NCBI GenBank assembly: GCA_009781625.1
Contig: WQVI01000003.1
Coordinates: forward strand, 1 to 44,327
Source of the DNA: Defluviitaleaceae bacterium
GTDB lineage: Bacteria > Bacillota > Clostridia > Lachnospirales > WRAX01
Direction: 5' to 3'
Length of the DNA stretch: 44,327 bases
Position 1 is the stretch's first letter; every line of letters begins with the position of its first letter. Of this stretch, positions 6,402-15,182 are shown piece by piece. The position numbers and the translations under genes are program-made. The notes beneath the pieces were generated by a model. It ran no database searches. It was not told the origin of the DNA and was given only the letters and a program-made list of their open reading frames with translations.

Positions 6402-9400
6402 ATGGCCAAAAAAAGAATTAATGAATGGGCAAAGGATATTGGGGTTGGTTCAAAGGATATTTTGAATATTTTGTCACAAATTGGTGTAGAAGGCAAAACC
6501 CATTCTTCTTCCCTTGATGAAACAGATTTTAATAAAGTACGACAGATTTTAAAACCGCAAAGCATAGAGACGCAAGCTGTTAAGAAGGAAGTTGTCAAGA
6601 AGGCGGAAAGGCCGGAAAGACCGGAAAGGCCCGTTAGGCTTGATGCTGACGGTAATCCTTTGCCCCGCAGAGAGCGTCCCCTAGGCCCCGACGGCAAGCC
6701 TCTTCCAAGGCCTGTAAGGCTTGGCCCCGACGGCCAGCCCTTGCCAAGAAGAGAACGTCCCCTAGGCCCAGATGGCAAGCCTTTGCCCCGCAGAGAAAGG
6801 CCTCTTGGCCCTGACGGCAAACCTCTTCCAAGGCCCGTAAGGCTTGGCCCCGACGGCCAGCCGCTACCAAGAAGAGAACGCCCTCTTGGCCCTGATGGCC
6901 AACCCTTGCCGCGCAGAGAAAGGCCATTAGGCCCGGACGGCAAGCCTTTGCCGCGCCCAGACAGAGGCGACAGACCCCCAAGGCTCGGCCCAGACGGCAA
7001 GCCAATCCCCAGAGGCAACAGGCCTGATAGACCCCCAAGGCTTGGCCCCGACGGCAAGCCATTACCGCGCCCAGACAGAGGCGACAGACCCCCAAGATTA
7101 GGCCCCGACGGCAAGCCCCTTCCAAGACAGGAGCGTTTTGACAGAGGCGACAGGCCCCCGAGACTAGGCCCCGACGGCAAACCTTTGCCGCGCCAAGACA
7201 GAGGCGACAGGCCGCCCTTTAGGTCTGACAGGCCAAGACCAACCGGCGACAGACCAAGCGGCGGCTATGGTGACAGACGCCCGCAGGGACAAGGGCAGGG
7301 GTATAGTCAAGGCCAAGGCCAAGGACGCCCATCAGGCCCACCACGCGGCGGCGACAAGCCGCAGTTTCGCGGTGGAGACCGCCCACCGTTTCGTGGCGGC
7401 CAAGGGCAAGGCGGAGGCTTTTCCCAAGGCGGAGGGCCGGGCAGAGGACGTCCGGGTGCTGCTGCCGGCTTTGACAAAAGCAAAAGTGGCAACACAAAGC
7501 AAGAGGCGCCGGATAAGCATGGCCGCCGTCAAAAATTGGAAGCATCCAGCAAGAAGGATAAGCGTAAAGACCGTCTTGTGGACGATAGCAAAGAGAAAAT
7601 GCTGTCTCGTCAGATCGTGGCAAAGATTCCTGCAAAGCCGGAAGAGCCACGGGTGATACAAGTGCCCGCCGTGCTGACGCTAAAAGAGCTGGCGGAGCTT
7701 ATGAACAAGCAAGGTGCAGAGCTTGTTAAGGCCCTGATAAAAAAAGGCGATATGATATCCATCAACCAAGAAATTTCCTACGAAAAAGCTATGGAAATTG
7801 CCATAGAATACAATATCTTGGTTGAGGAAAAGATAGAGATTGATATACTTGAGGAAGTGTTTGCCGAGGACGAAGAGGGCGACGATGTGCTGATAACACG
7901 TCCGCCGGTTGTGGTTATTATGGGCCACGTTGACCACGGCAAAACATCCCTTTTGGACACCATACGTAAAACGGATGTGGTAGCCGGCGAGGCAGGCGGT
8001 ATTACGCAAGCAATTGGCGCTTATACCGTGAGTATCAATGACCGCCCCATCACTTTCCTTGACACGCCCGGCCACGAGGCTTTTACGGCCATGCGTATGC
8101 GCGGCGCGCAAGTAACGGACATTGCCGTGCTTGTTGTGGCTGCGGATGACGGTGTTATGCCGCAAACTGTTGAGGCCATAAGCCATGCTAAGGCGGCAGG
8201 CGTTGAAATTATTGTGGCCATCAACAAAATTGATAAGCCAAGTGCAAATCCTGACCGCGTTATGCAAGAGCTTACAGAGCACGGCCTTGTTGCCGAGGCA
8301 TATGGCGGTGACGTTATATGCGCGCGGGTTTCGGCCCATACCCAAGAGGGTATTGACAACCTGCTTGAAATGATACTGCTTGTTGCGGACATGAAGGAAT
8401 ACAAGGCCAATCCCAACAAGAAGGCGCGAGGCACCGTTATTGAGGCCCAGCTGGACAAGGGCCGTGGCCCTGTGGCTACCGTGCTTGTAAAAGCGGGCAC
8501 CCTTCGCATTGGCGATTCTATCGTGGCGGGCACGGCCCATGGCCGCATACGCGCCATGATAAACGACAAGGGCCAGAGGGTGCAAGAAGCGGCACCGTCC
8601 ATGCCTGTGGAGATATTGGGTCTGCATTCTGTGCCGACTTCCGGAGATTTGTTCCATATCGCCCGAGACGACAAAGAGGCCCGCTATGTTGCCGAGACAA
8701 TTATTGCCAAAAACCGCGTGAAGCTAATTGACGAAACGCCACAAAAGGTGTCACTTGATGACCTTTTCTCGCAAATTCAGGCAGGCAAGGTGAAAGACCT
8801 TAATATCATCATTAAGGCCGACGTGGGCGGTAGCGTTGAGGCCGTGAAAGCGTCGCTCGAAAAACTGTCCAACGAGGAAGTCCGCATACGTACCATTTTA
8901 GGCGGCGTGGGTGCTGTTACAGAAAGCGACGTCATGCTGGCATCGGCTTCAAACGCCATCATCATCGGGTTTAACGTGCGGCCGGAGCCTATGGCGAAAA
9001 CTGTGGCGGAAGAGCAGCAAGTTGATATCCGTCTATATCGCATCATCTACAACGCCATTGATGACATTCAGGCGGCCATGGTGGGTATGCTAGACCCGAT
9101 TTTCGAGGAAAAGGTTATTGGCCATGCAACAATACGCCAGATTTTCAAGGCTTCGGGCATTGGTACCATCGGCGGTGCATATGTAACCGACGGCAAAATG
9201 ACGCGAAACGCCTCTGTGCGTGTGCTGCGTGATAATATCGTGGTTTACGAAGGCACATTGGACACTCTTCGTCGTTTCAAGGAAGATGTGCGCGAAGTCC
9301 TTACCAACTATGAATGTGGACTGGTGTTGACCAAGTTTAATGACATCAAAGAAGGTGACGTTGTTGAAGCCTTCGTAATGGAAGAAATTAAACGAGACAA

Positions 9401-9404
9401 GTAA
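6402..9404 (+). CDS. infB: Translation initiation factor IF-2 with expanded Pro/Arg/Gly repeat region
   Basis: GTPase that brings initiator fMet-tRNA to the 30S subunit. The product is 1000 residues. An IF2_N helical module (1-50, [11 protein letters not shown]) is followed by about 12 [14 protein letters not shown]-like repeats (about 80-273) and a Gly/Gln/Arg-rich region (to about 370). A second IF2_N domain starts near 425. The G domain has GHVDHGKT (508-515), DTPGHEAF and NKID; domains II, III and the C2 tRNA-binding domain complete it. The ATG at 6402 has AAGGTGG 4 nt upstream; an in-frame start at 6357 inside ylxQ is less likely. The linker is always variable in IF-2, but this repeat tract is unusually regular. 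rbfA follows after 11 bp. Confidence 0.97.
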   Translation: MAKKRINEWAKDIGVGSKDILNILSQIGVEGKTHSSSLDETDFNKVRQILKPQSIETQAVKKEVVKKAERPERPERPVRLDADGNPLPRRERPLGPDGKPLPRPVRLGPDGQPLPRRERPLGPDGKPLPRRERPLGPDGKPLPRPVRLGPDGQPLPRRERPLGPDGQPLPRRERPLGPDGKPLPRPDRGDRPPRLGPDGKPIPRGNRPDRPPRLGPDGKPLPRPDRGDRPPRLGPDGKPLPRQERFDRGDRPPRLGPDGKPLPRQDRGDRPPFRSDRPRPTGDRPSGGYGDRRPQGQGQGYSQGQGQGRPSGPPRGGDKPQFRGGDRPPFRGGQGQGGGFSQGGGPGRGRPGAAAGFDKSKSGNTKQEAPDKHGRRQKLEASSKKDKRKDRLVDDSKEKMLSRQIVAKIPAKPEEPRVIQVPAVLTLKELAELMNKQGAELVKALIKKGDMISINQEISYEKAMEIAIEYNILVEEKIEIDILEEVFAEDEEGDDVLITRPPVVVIMGHVDHGKTSLLDTIRKTDVVAGEAGGITQAIGAYTVSINDRPITFLDTPGHEAFTAMRMRGAQVTDIAVLVVAADDGVMPQTVEAISHAKAAGVEIIVAINKIDKPSANPDRVMQELTEHGLVAEAYGGDVICARVSAHTQEGIDNLLEMILLVADMKEYKANPNKKARGTVIEAQLDKGRGPVATVLVKAGTLRIGDSIVAGTAHGRIRAMINDKGQRVQEAAPSMPVEILGLHSVPTSGDLFHIARDDKEARYVAETIIAKNRVKLIDETPQKVSLDDLFSQIQAGKVKDLNIIIKADVGGSVEAVKASLEKLSNEEVRIRTILGGVGAVTESDVMLASASNAIIIGFNVRPEPMAKTVAEEQQVDIRLYRIIYNAIDDIQAAMVGMLDPIFEEKVIGHATIRQIFKASGIGTIGGAYVTDGKMTRNASVRVLRDNIVVYEGTLDTLRRFKEDVREVLTNYECGLVLTKFNDIKEGDVVEAFVMEEIKRDK
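6639..7220 (+). repeat. Tandem 39- to 66-bp coding repeats in infB
   Basis: About 12 in-frame units encode L-G-P-D-G-(K/Q)-P-(L/I)-P-R followed by RERP, PVR or a DRGDRPPR-type extension. The first unit is divergent ([10 protein letters not shown]). Units alternate in higher-order pairs, which suggests duplication of multi-unit blocks. They have no spacers and are coding, so this is not a CRISPR array. Confidence 0.9.
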
Positions 9405-9415
9405 GGAGCAATTTA

Positions 9416-9763
9416 ATGAAAAATCGAATGATTAGAATAAACGATGAAATTAAAAAAGAATTGTCGGAAATTCTGCGTTCGGGCCTAAAGGACCCGCGCA
9501 TGGTGTCCATGGCGTCTGTTGTGCGCGTGGACACCAGCGCGGATTTAAAGCATTGTAAGGCGTACATTAGTGTTCTGGGCGATGAAACCGCCAGCCAAAG
9601 CTGCATGGATGCCATAAACAGCGCAAAGGGCCACATCAAAAGCCAAATTGCAGCTGCGTTGCAGCTGCGCCAAACGCCGGACTTTAAATTTATTTTGGAT
9701 GATTCTTTGGACTACAGCTTTAAAATTAACAAGATGTTGGATGATGTAACGAAGGGCGATTAA
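9416..9763 (+). CDS. rbfA: 30S ribosome-binding factor RbfA
   Basis: A 115-residue single KH-type domain that assists 16S rRNA 5'-end maturation and 30S assembly. N-terminal RMIRINDEIKKELSEIL and the SVVRVDTSADLKHCKAYIS strand are typical; FILDDSLDYSFKINKML near the end corresponds to the conserved C-terminal strand and helix. AAGGAG lies just upstream of the ATG and overlaps the end of infB. Conserved position after infB. A perfect inverted repeat covers the stop codon. Confidence 0.95.
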   Translation: MKNRMIRINDEIKKELSEILRSGLKDPRMVSMASVVRVDTSADLKHCKAYISVLGDETASQSCMDAINSAKGHIKSQIAAALQLRQTPDFKFILDDSLDYSFKINKMLDDVTKGD

Positions 9764-9778
9764 GCACTTCGTTACATC
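9743..9778 (+). terminator. 12-bp perfect hairpin at the end of rbfA
   Basis: GATGTAACGAAG (9743-9754) pairs exactly with CTTCGTTACATC (9767-9778) over a 12-nt loop containing the rbfA stop. The downstream T run is poor, so it may be a leaky terminator, attenuator or mRNA-stabilising stem dividing the operon. Confidence 0.45.
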
Positions 9779-9807
9779 TTTGAAATGCTGAAAAGGGGGA
9801 TTTTGCA

Positions 9808-10296
9808 ATGAAAACAGTATGTCATATTTGTAAATTTAAGATGGATGATGCTTTTGACAATTGTCCGCAATGTGGCACTAATCTTGCAGATGCAAACGCA
9901 GAAAGATTTATTTTATCCATAGCGGCTGACCAACATGAAACCCTGGAAGAACTGGGCGTAAATGTGATGCTTACCCTGACGGATAAGCGTATCATTATGG
10001 TTAACGCCGAAAAAGAAGAGGGTAGCGGACCAGTTAGAGGCGGAATTGCCGGGGCTTTTATTCATGGTGCCATCGAAGGGTATAAGGCCGCCGTTGATGG
10101 CAAGGCTTTGAAGCTAAGGGCTATCACATCCATACAGTTAAGCGATATTGCCTCTTTAACCGTGGAAGAATCAGGATTTTTAAAGAGATTTAGGCTGTTT
10201 ACAATAACTGATAAAGATGGCAAAATATATTACACGGCCTTTGGCAAAAAAGCCGCACCGGAATGGGAAAGTGAAATTAGAAAAAGGATTGGCTAG
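9808..10296 (+). CDS. Zinc-ribbon protein with PH-like domain
   Basis: A 162-residue protein not normally part of this operon. The N-terminus is a zinc ribbon: CHIC (residues 5-8) and CPQC (19-22). The rest (about 30-160) looks like a bacterial PH-like domain: a strand-rich segment with LTLTDKRIIMVNAE, then a Gly-rich helix (GGIAGAFIHGAIEGYKAAV) and a final strand/helix with ITDKDGKIYYTAF. Such domains are usually cytoplasmic and of unknown ligand. A ribosome binding site (AAAAGGGGG) precedes ATG 9808. nrnA follows after 10 bp, so co-transcription with nrnA-truB-ribF is likely. Confidence 0.75.
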   Translation: MKTVCHICKFKMDDAFDNCPQCGTNLADANAERFILSIAADQHETLEELGVNVMLTLTDKRIIMVNAEKEEGSGPVRGGIAGAFIHGAIEGYKAAVDGKALKLRAITSIQLSDIASLTVEESGFLKRFRLFTITDKDGKIYYTAFGKKAAPEWESEIRKRIG

Positions 10297-10306
10297 GAGG
10301 AAACAC

Positions 10307-11269
10307 GTGTTTTCAAGACAAGAAGCCTGGGATAATATGACACAAAATGGCGAAAACATCGTCATTGCAACCCATCATTCGCCTGATGGGGATGCGTTGG
10401 GCTCTGCCTTTGGCACGGCGTTGGCCCTGCATTATGCGGGTAAAAAGCCCGTAGTGCTGCTGGACGAGCATTCTGCCAAATTTAATTTCCTTCCGGGTCG
10501 AGAATTTATCTATGATGGCGATATTGCAGACCTTGCCTGTGATGTCTTTATTGCCGTGGATTGCGGCGATAAAGGGCGCGTCAGCATGGCAGAGGATTTG
10601 CTTGGCCGCGCGCCTGTCACCATAAACATTGACCATCACGTGAATAACGATGGATTTGCGCAGCACAATTATATTGATGCCGTGGCATCATCCACCTGTG
10701 AGGTTATTTGGGACATCATAAAAACCCGCATTTCTATCACAAAGGAAATTGCGACAGTCCTTTACACAGGTATTTGCACTGATACGGGGGGCTTTCGACA
10801 TTCGGCCACTTCGCCCAAAACCATGGCGGCGGTGGCACTTTTGATGGGCGCAGGCATAGATATATCTGACATACAGCGCAGGGCGATGTATTCGCATTCT
10901 AAAGTTGAGGCGAAAATATTTGCCACAGCCATCCAAAAAATGCAATTTATGGAAGAGCATCCTGTTGCCTATACTGTTCTGACGCAAAAGGACTTGAATG
11001 ATGTGGGTGCCGTATATTCCGACTTAGACGGTATTGCCTCATATATTCTGGACACCGAAGGCATTGAAGTTTCCGTCTTTTTTACCGAGAGAACCCATGG
11101 CAAAGTAAAAGCATCCTTCCGCTCTAACAGTCTCGACGTTAGGGAAATAGCCGAGAATTTTGGCGGCGGCGGCCATAAATTTGCCGCATCGGGCAGCTTT
11201 GTGGCTGAAGTAGAAGAGGGCGTTCGGTTGGTGCTGGACGCTGTAAAGGTGGCGTTAGAAAACCAATGA
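10307..11269 (+). CDS. nrnA: NrnA-type DHH phosphoesterase (oligoribonuclease / pAp phosphatase)
   Basis: A 320-residue DHH/DHHA1 phosphoesterase that degrades nano-RNA and dephosphorylates pAp in characterised Firmicutes. Motifs: THHSPDGDALGS (about 22-33), VDCGDKGR (about 86-93), the DHH signature NIDHHVNN (about 109-116) and C-terminal DHHA1 FGGGGHKFAAS (about 284-294). Start chosen at GTG 10307, 6 nt after AGGAGG; upstream in-frame extension would overlap the preceding gene. truB overlaps its stop by 4 bp (ATGA), indicating coupled translation. Gene order rbfA-nrnA-truB-ribF is standard in Clostridia apart from the inserted zinc-ribbon gene. Confidence 0.94.
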   Translation: MFSRQEAWDNMTQNGENIVIATHHSPDGDALGSAFGTALALHYAGKKPVVLLDEHSAKFNFLPGREFIYDGDIADLACDVFIAVDCGDKGRVSMAEDLLGRAPVTINIDHHVNNDGFAQHNYIDAVASSTCEVIWDIIKTRISITKEIATVLYTGICTDTGGFRHSATSPKTMAAVALLMGAGIDISDIQRRAMYSHSKVEAKIFATAIQKMQFMEEHPVAYTVLTQKDLNDVGAVYSDLDGIASYILDTEGIEVSVFFTERTHGKVKASFRSNSLDVREIAENFGGGGHKFAASGSFVAEVEEGVRLVLDAVKVALENQ

Positions 11270-12156
11270 ATGGCATAGTAAATATATACAAAGAAAAAGG
11301 ATTTACATCCCACGATGTTGTGAGCATTGTCAAAAGATTGACGAAGCACAAGGCGGGGCACACAGGCACATTAGACCCTGATGCTGAAGGTGTGTTGCCT
11401 GTTTGTATTGGCCGTGCAACAAAAATTTCAGATTACATTATGGCTGAGAATAAAGAGTACATAGCCGATGTTATGCTAGGCATTGCAACTGATACACAGG
11501 ACAGCACCGGAGAAACCTTGATACAAAAACCATTTTTGGGAGATTTGTCGAAGATTGATAGCGTAATTCAAAGTTTTATTGGGCAGATTACACAAATACC
11601 GCCTATGTATTCTGCTTTAAAAATTGATGGCAAGAAACTGTACGAATATGCGCGGGAAGGCAAAGAGATAGAACGCAAATCTCGTAGCATTACCATCCAT
11701 GGTATTGAAATATTGTCGGAAGATTTGCCAATATCTTTCAAAATTCGTGCAAACTGCTCTAAAGGTACATACATCCGCACCCTTTGTGCTGATATTGGCG
11801 AGGCTTTGGGCTCTGTAGCTCATATGGGGTATTTGATGCGCACAAAAAGCGGCAGTTTTCATGTAGAGGATACCATAAAAGTGAATGACCTGAAAAAAAT
11901 CGCTGAAAAAGGCGAACTTGGCAAAGTTATTATGCCTATAGAAAATGTTTTGGACTATATGCCAAGAATTACTATATCTCAGGATGCTGATAGATGGATG
12001 AGAAACGGCAATAAAATTCCTGTAGGCTATGTAAATGCACCAGCTAGCCTGTCTCACGGCGGGGAATACTTGGCCTATGATGCGGTGGGTGGCCTGGCCG
12101 GCATATATGTGATGGCTGATGACGATTTTATAAAGCCCAAGGTGATGCTGCTATGA
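11266..12156 (+). CDS. truB: tRNA pseudouridine(55) synthase TruB
   Basis: Makes pseudouridine at position 55 of the tRNA T-loop. The 296-residue product has NGIVNIYKEKGFTSHDVV (2-19), the catalytic motif GTLDPDAEGVLPVCIGRATK with Asp37, and the KGTYIRTLCADIG strand-helix (about 165-177). The C-terminal extension (about 230-296) corresponds to the TruB C-terminal domain. It overlaps nrnA by 4 bp and ribF by 4 bp, so all three are translationally coupled. Confidence 0.96.
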   Translation: MNGIVNIYKEKGFTSHDVVSIVKRLTKHKAGHTGTLDPDAEGVLPVCIGRATKISDYIMAENKEYIADVMLGIATDTQDSTGETLIQKPFLGDLSKIDSVIQSFIGQITQIPPMYSALKIDGKKLYEYAREGKEIERKSRSITIHGIEILSEDLPISFKIRANCSKGTYIRTLCADIGEALGSVAHMGYLMRTKSGSFHVEDTIKVNDLKKIAEKGELGKVIMPIENVLDYMPRITISQDADRWMRNGNKIPVGYVNAPASLSHGGEYLAYDAVGGLAGIYVMADDDFIKPKVMLL

Positions 12157-12938
12157 AGCATGTTTTTGGTGAAAACATAAAAATTGGTAAAGATTTGGCC
12201 ATAGCCATTGGAAAGTTTGATGGACTTCATAAAGGGCATATGGCTTTGATTTCTAAGCTTAAAGAAGTAGCAAAAAAACAGAGGATTGTCTCTGCTGTGT
12301 TATCCTTTTCGCCGCATCCTGCTGCTGTACTTGGCGGAGCGGATATCCCCCTTATCCTTTCTCCCCAAGAGAAGCTTCATCTTCTTAGTAAGCTGAGTCT
12401 GGACTATTTTATCGAATATCCTTTTACGCGTGAATTTGCGCAAATATCACCTGATGATTTTTTGAAAAATATTGCTGTTGAGCAATTGAAAGGTAAAGCC
12501 CTGGTTGTAGGTGAAAATTTTCGTTTTGGTCACGACGGAGCGGGAGATGTTGCGCTTGCTAAAAGGCTGAGCGCCTCATTAGGTCTGCAAGTGCATACCA
12601 TGCCCCTTGTTTCACAGGGCACTGCTGAAATCAGCGCAAATAGCATTCGCTGTGCCATTGCTAATAAGGATTTTCACGCTGTAAAAAACATGTGCGGCAG
12701 AGATTTTTTCTTTATAGGTGAAATTGCCTATATTCCGCAGAAAAACAAGCTTTTACCGCCATATGGCGAATATATCACCAGGACATATGTGGATGATATG
12801 CCCTACGAAAGCATCACAACCGTTGGCCCCGATGTCGTAGAAACTCATCTGCTTAACTATAACAGCGACCTTTATGGATGTGCCCTGCGTGTAGAATTTC
12901 TTGATTCTTACTCATCGTCGTCATCAAAGTCATGGTGA
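12153..12938 (+). CDS. ribF: RibF-like FAD synthetase with degenerate riboflavin kinase domain
   Basis: RibF normally phosphorylates riboflavin to FMN and adenylates FMN to FAD. The 261-residue product keeps the N-terminal FMN adenylyltransferase: GKFDGLHKGH (about 22-31), SFSPHP, VVGENFRFGHDGAGD (about 117-131) and ISANSIR. The C-terminal kinase part is shortened: the GRxxGFPTANI nucleotide/flavin loop is not visible and the PTF region is replaced (TVGPDVVETHLLNYNSDLYG), although the later ETHLL and DLYG strands remain. It may make FAD only, or be losing kinase function. The final residues run into the convergent iscU (31-bp overlap), suggesting the original C-terminus changed. Starts 4 bp inside truB. 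Confidence 0.85.
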   Translation: MKHVFGENIKIGKDLAIAIGKFDGLHKGHMALISKLKEVAKKQRIVSAVLSFSPHPAAVLGGADIPLILSPQEKLHLLSKLSLDYFIEYPFTREFAQISPDDFLKNIAVEQLKGKALVVGENFRFGHDGAGDVALAKRLSASLGLQVHTMPLVSQGTAEISANSIRCAIANKDFHAVKNMCGRDFFFIGEIAYIPQKNKLLPPYGEYITRTYVDDMPYESITTVGPDVVETHLLNYNSDLYGCALRVEFLDSYSSSSSKSW

Positions 12939-13357
12939 TGGTCGTGGTCATGGTCTGATGGTGGTACAAGCCCATCCAAAGTGATACCCTTTTTCTGGGA
13001 ATAATCCCATAGCGCGGCGCGCACAGCATCTTCCGCTAAAAGAGAGCAATGCACCTTTACAGGCGGCAGGCCGTCCAAAGCCTCTGTTACGGCCTGGTTT
13101 GTAAAACCTATGGCCTCATCAATGGTTTTACCCATAACAAGCTCTGTTGCGATAGAAGAGGTTGCGATGGCGGCCCCACAGCCAAAGGTTTTAAATTTGG
13201 CATCGCGGATAACACCCTCATCATCAATATCCAGATATATCTTCATAATGTCGCCGCATTTTGCATTGCCCACGGTGCCAACGCCGCTGGCGTTTTCAAT
13301 TTCGCCCATATTGCGCGGGTTCATAAAATAATCCATAACTTTTTCGCTATATTGCAT
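12908..13357 (-). CDS. iscU: Fe-S cluster scaffold IscU/NifU-like
   Basis: Scaffold on which IscS-derived sulfur and iron are built into clusters. The 149-residue product has the three ligand Cys in GNAKCGD (about 35), FKTFGCGAA (about 60) and KVHCSLLAEDA (about 104). The C-terminus carries DHDHDHHHDFDDDDE, a His/Asp tail likely to bind metal. This is the type that accompanies NifS-like desulfurases in clostridia. It starts at ATG 13357, 38 bp after iscS; a small hairpin lies in that gap. It is the last gene of the iscR-iscS-iscU operon and overlaps convergent ribF by 31 bp. Confidence 0.93.
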   Translation of the reverse strand: MQYSEKVMDYFMNPRNMGEIENASGVGTVGNAKCGDIMKIYLDIDDEGVIRDAKFKTFGCGAAIATSSIATELVMGKTIDEAIGFTNQAVTEALDGLPPVKVHCSLLAEDAVRAALWDYSQKKGITLDGLVPPSDHDHDHHHDFDDDDE

Positions 13358-13369
13358 AAAAACCTCTCC

Positions 13370-13397
13370 TTTACACGGGCGAACACAGTTCGCCCCT
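13370..13397. repeat. Short palindrome between iscS and iscU
   Basis: GGGCGAA (13377-13383) and TTCGCCC (13389-13395) form a hairpin flanked by CAC and CTA. The sequence resembles a degenerate short form of the GTAGGGGCG-type repeats at 19.9 and 44.2 kb (shared CGCCCCTAC edge). In the minus-strand transcript it lies between iscS and iscU and could affect mRNA stability. Confidence 0.5.
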
Positions 13398-14631
13398 ACT
13401 TGTATCCCAAAAGTTTATCTATATTTCCGGTTTTTTGAAATTCTTCCCACAATGGTGACATAGAGCGAAGCCTTTCGACTATTTGCGGCAGGATTTCGGC
13501 AAGCTTGTCCAAGTCATCCTTGGTGGTTTCTCTGCCGAAGGATAGGCGCAGAGAACCGTGAGCAAGCTCATGGCGCAGACCCGAGGCTATAAGTACATGG
13601 GAAGGGTCTAATGACCCTGACGTACAGGCAGAGCCGCTTGACGCGCTAATGCCCTTTGCGTCCAGCAGCAAAAGCATACCTTCACCTTCGATAAATTCGA
13701 AGGTGATGTTTACATTGCCTGGAAGACGCTTTGTAGGGTGTCCGTTGAGATGGCTATATGGTATTGCTTTTGTGATTTTGTCAATGAAGTCATCGCGCAT
13801 TTTTGTGTGGCGCGCGGCTTCGGCATCAAGTTCTGCCACGGCCAGATGGGCTGCTGCACCCATGCCCACAATGCCAGCTACATTTTCCGTACCGCCGCGG
13901 CGACCGCGTTCTTGCCCGCCGCCGTGGATAAGGGGCGGCAGCTTTACGCCTCGCCGCACATACAAAGCACCCATTCCCTTTGGTCCATAAAGCTTGTGGG
14001 CGGACATGGAAAGCAAGTCCATCCCCAGTGCGTCGACATTTACAGGGATGTGGCCCACGGCCTGTATGGCGTCCGTGTGGAAGAAAATTTTGTTTTCTCT
14101 GCCCCGGGTGGCGTTTACCTCTTTAAGATGTGCGCCAATTTCTTCAAGGGGCATTATGGTGCCAACCTCGTTGTTGGCCATCATAACAGTAACCAGTATA
14201 GTTTCTGGGCGGATAGCGGCGGCAAGGTCTGCCGTGCTTATCATTCCAAATTTATCAACAGGCAAAAATGTTACATCAAAGCCGATTTTTTCAAGGTATT
14301 GGCAGGTATACAACACCGCGTGATGCTCTACTGCACTGGTAATAATGTGATTGCCTCTATCGCGATTAGCTTCCGCAATGACTTTTATGGCCCAATTAAC
14401 AGATTCTGACCCGCTGCCTGTAAAATAAATTTCATTACCGCGGGAGGCACCGATGATGGCGGCAATTTTCTCTCTCGCCTCGTCCATGGCCACTTTGGCG
14501 GAAGTTGCAGCAGAATATATGCTGGAAGGGTTGGAGAAATTGCCCGTCAGAAATGGCATCATGGCATCCAGCACTTCGGGTCGTATTGCAGTTGTTGCGG
14601 CATTATCAAGATAAATTGTGTTTTGCTTCAT
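13396..14631 (-). CDS. iscS: Cysteine desulfurase (NifS/IscS family)
   Basis: PLP enzyme releasing sulfur from cysteine for Fe-S clusters and tRNA thiolation (MnmA, encoded near 41.7 kb, is a usual client). The 411-residue product shows YLDNAATT (8-15), the PLP lysine Lys213 in MSAHKLYGPKG, and the catalytic Cys336 in SSGSACTSGS with a short active-site loop, as in NifS/IscS rather than SufS. The His pair VEHHAVL (about 101-107) stacks on PLP. It starts 4 bp after the iscR stop, so the two are tightly coupled. Confidence 0.96.
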   Translation of the reverse strand: MKQNTIYLDNAATTAIRPEVLDAMMPFLTGNFSNPSSIYSAATSAKVAMDEAREKIAAIIGASRGNEIYFTGSGSESVNWAIKVIAEANRDRGNHIITSAVEHHAVLYTCQYLEKIGFDVTFLPVDKFGMISTADLAAAIRPETILVTVMMANNEVGTIMPLEEIGAHLKEVNATRGRENKIFFHTDAIQAVGHIPVNVDALGMDLLSMSAHKLYGPKGMGALYVRRGVKLPPLIHGGGQERGRRGGTENVAGIVGMGAAAHLAVAELDAEAARHTKMRDDFIDKITKAIPYSHLNGHPTKRLPGNVNITFEFIEGEGMLLLLDAKGISASSGSACTSGSLDPSHVLIASGLRHELAHGSLRLSFGRETTKDDLDKLAEILPQIVERLRSMSPLWEEFQKTGNIDKLLGYK

Positions 14632-14634
14632 TTC

Positions 14635-15090
14635 TTATGTCCCTTTCTGTTTTAGGTCGGAAAGTTTATCAAAATCCTGTGCAAGTTCTGCAATTGTGAT
14701 AGAATCTATTACTTCATTTATTTTTTCTGTAATTTTGTGCCAAGAGGCTTTCATAACGCAAAGGTCGCAATCAACCTGCCCGCAGACATTTGTGCCGTCA
14801 ATGACGCAGTCCACAGGCACTATCGGCCCTTCCAAAATGCGTAACACTTCGCCTGCTGTAAGTTCTTCCGCAGACTTTGCCAAATAGTATCCCCCATTTG
14901 CGCCACGGATAGAATTAACAATCCTTGCCTTTTTCAGGGGAGATATAATTTGCTCCAGATAGTTTTCAGATATGCCCTGCCTTTCGGCAATGCTTTTGAT
15001 GCTGATACATTTTTCGCCGCGCTTTTGCATTGCGTAAGCGATATCTACAACAGCCTTTAGGCCATAGCGGCCTTTGGTTGAGATTTTCAT
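14635..15090 (-). CDS. iscR: Rrf2-family transcriptional regulator (IscR-like)
   Basis: A 151-residue winged-helix repressor of the Rrf2 family. MKISTKGRYGLKAVVDIA (1-18) and SENYLEQIISPLKKARIVNSIRGANGGYYLAK (about 46-77) are the family's DNA-binding region. Four Cys (DCVIDGTNVCGQVDCDLC, about 93-110) are placed like the Fe-S cluster Cys of IscR. First gene of the iscR-iscS-iscU operon, so it probably senses Fe-S status and represses its own operon. A palindromic candidate operator lies between the promoter and its start. Confidence 0.92.
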   Translation of the reverse strand: MKISTKGRYGLKAVVDIAYAMQKRGEKCISIKSIAERQGISENYLEQIISPLKKARIVNSIRGANGGYYLAKSAEELTAGEVLRILEGPIVPVDCVIDGTNVCGQVDCDLCVMKASWHKITEKINEVIDSITIAELAQDFDKLSDLKQKGT

Positions 15091-15120
15091 AAGACAACAC
15101 CCCTTAATTGGAGTTAAACA

Positions 15121-15182
15121 ATTCCTATCACAATTCTAGGAATTAATATATTCATAATATCAGCTTTCTATTCCTGTGTCAA
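15121..15182 (-). promoter_or_regulatory. Promoter and palindromic operator of the isc operon
   Basis: On the minus strand: TTGACA (15177-15182), 17-bp spacer, TATTAT (15154-15159). Just downstream is the inverted repeat ATTCCTA-N9-TAGGAAT (15121-15143), a good candidate Rrf2/IscR operator placed to block transcription. The -35 box lies within the last codons of the upstream MATE gene. Confidence 0.7.

Noticed and set aside
6639-7220. Repeats in infB considered as a CRISPR array or satellite
   Set aside because: Units are contiguous without unique spacers, stay in frame within infB, and encode a consistent peptide.
7680-8657. A 325-codon minus-strand frame opposite infB
   Set aside because: It covers the conserved IF-2 G domain on the other strand; no ribosome binding site and no recognisable family.
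13738-14409. A 223-codon plus-strand frame opposite iscS
   Set aside because: The iscS coding sequence with PLP and Cys motifs is unambiguous on the minus strand; this is a shadow frame.
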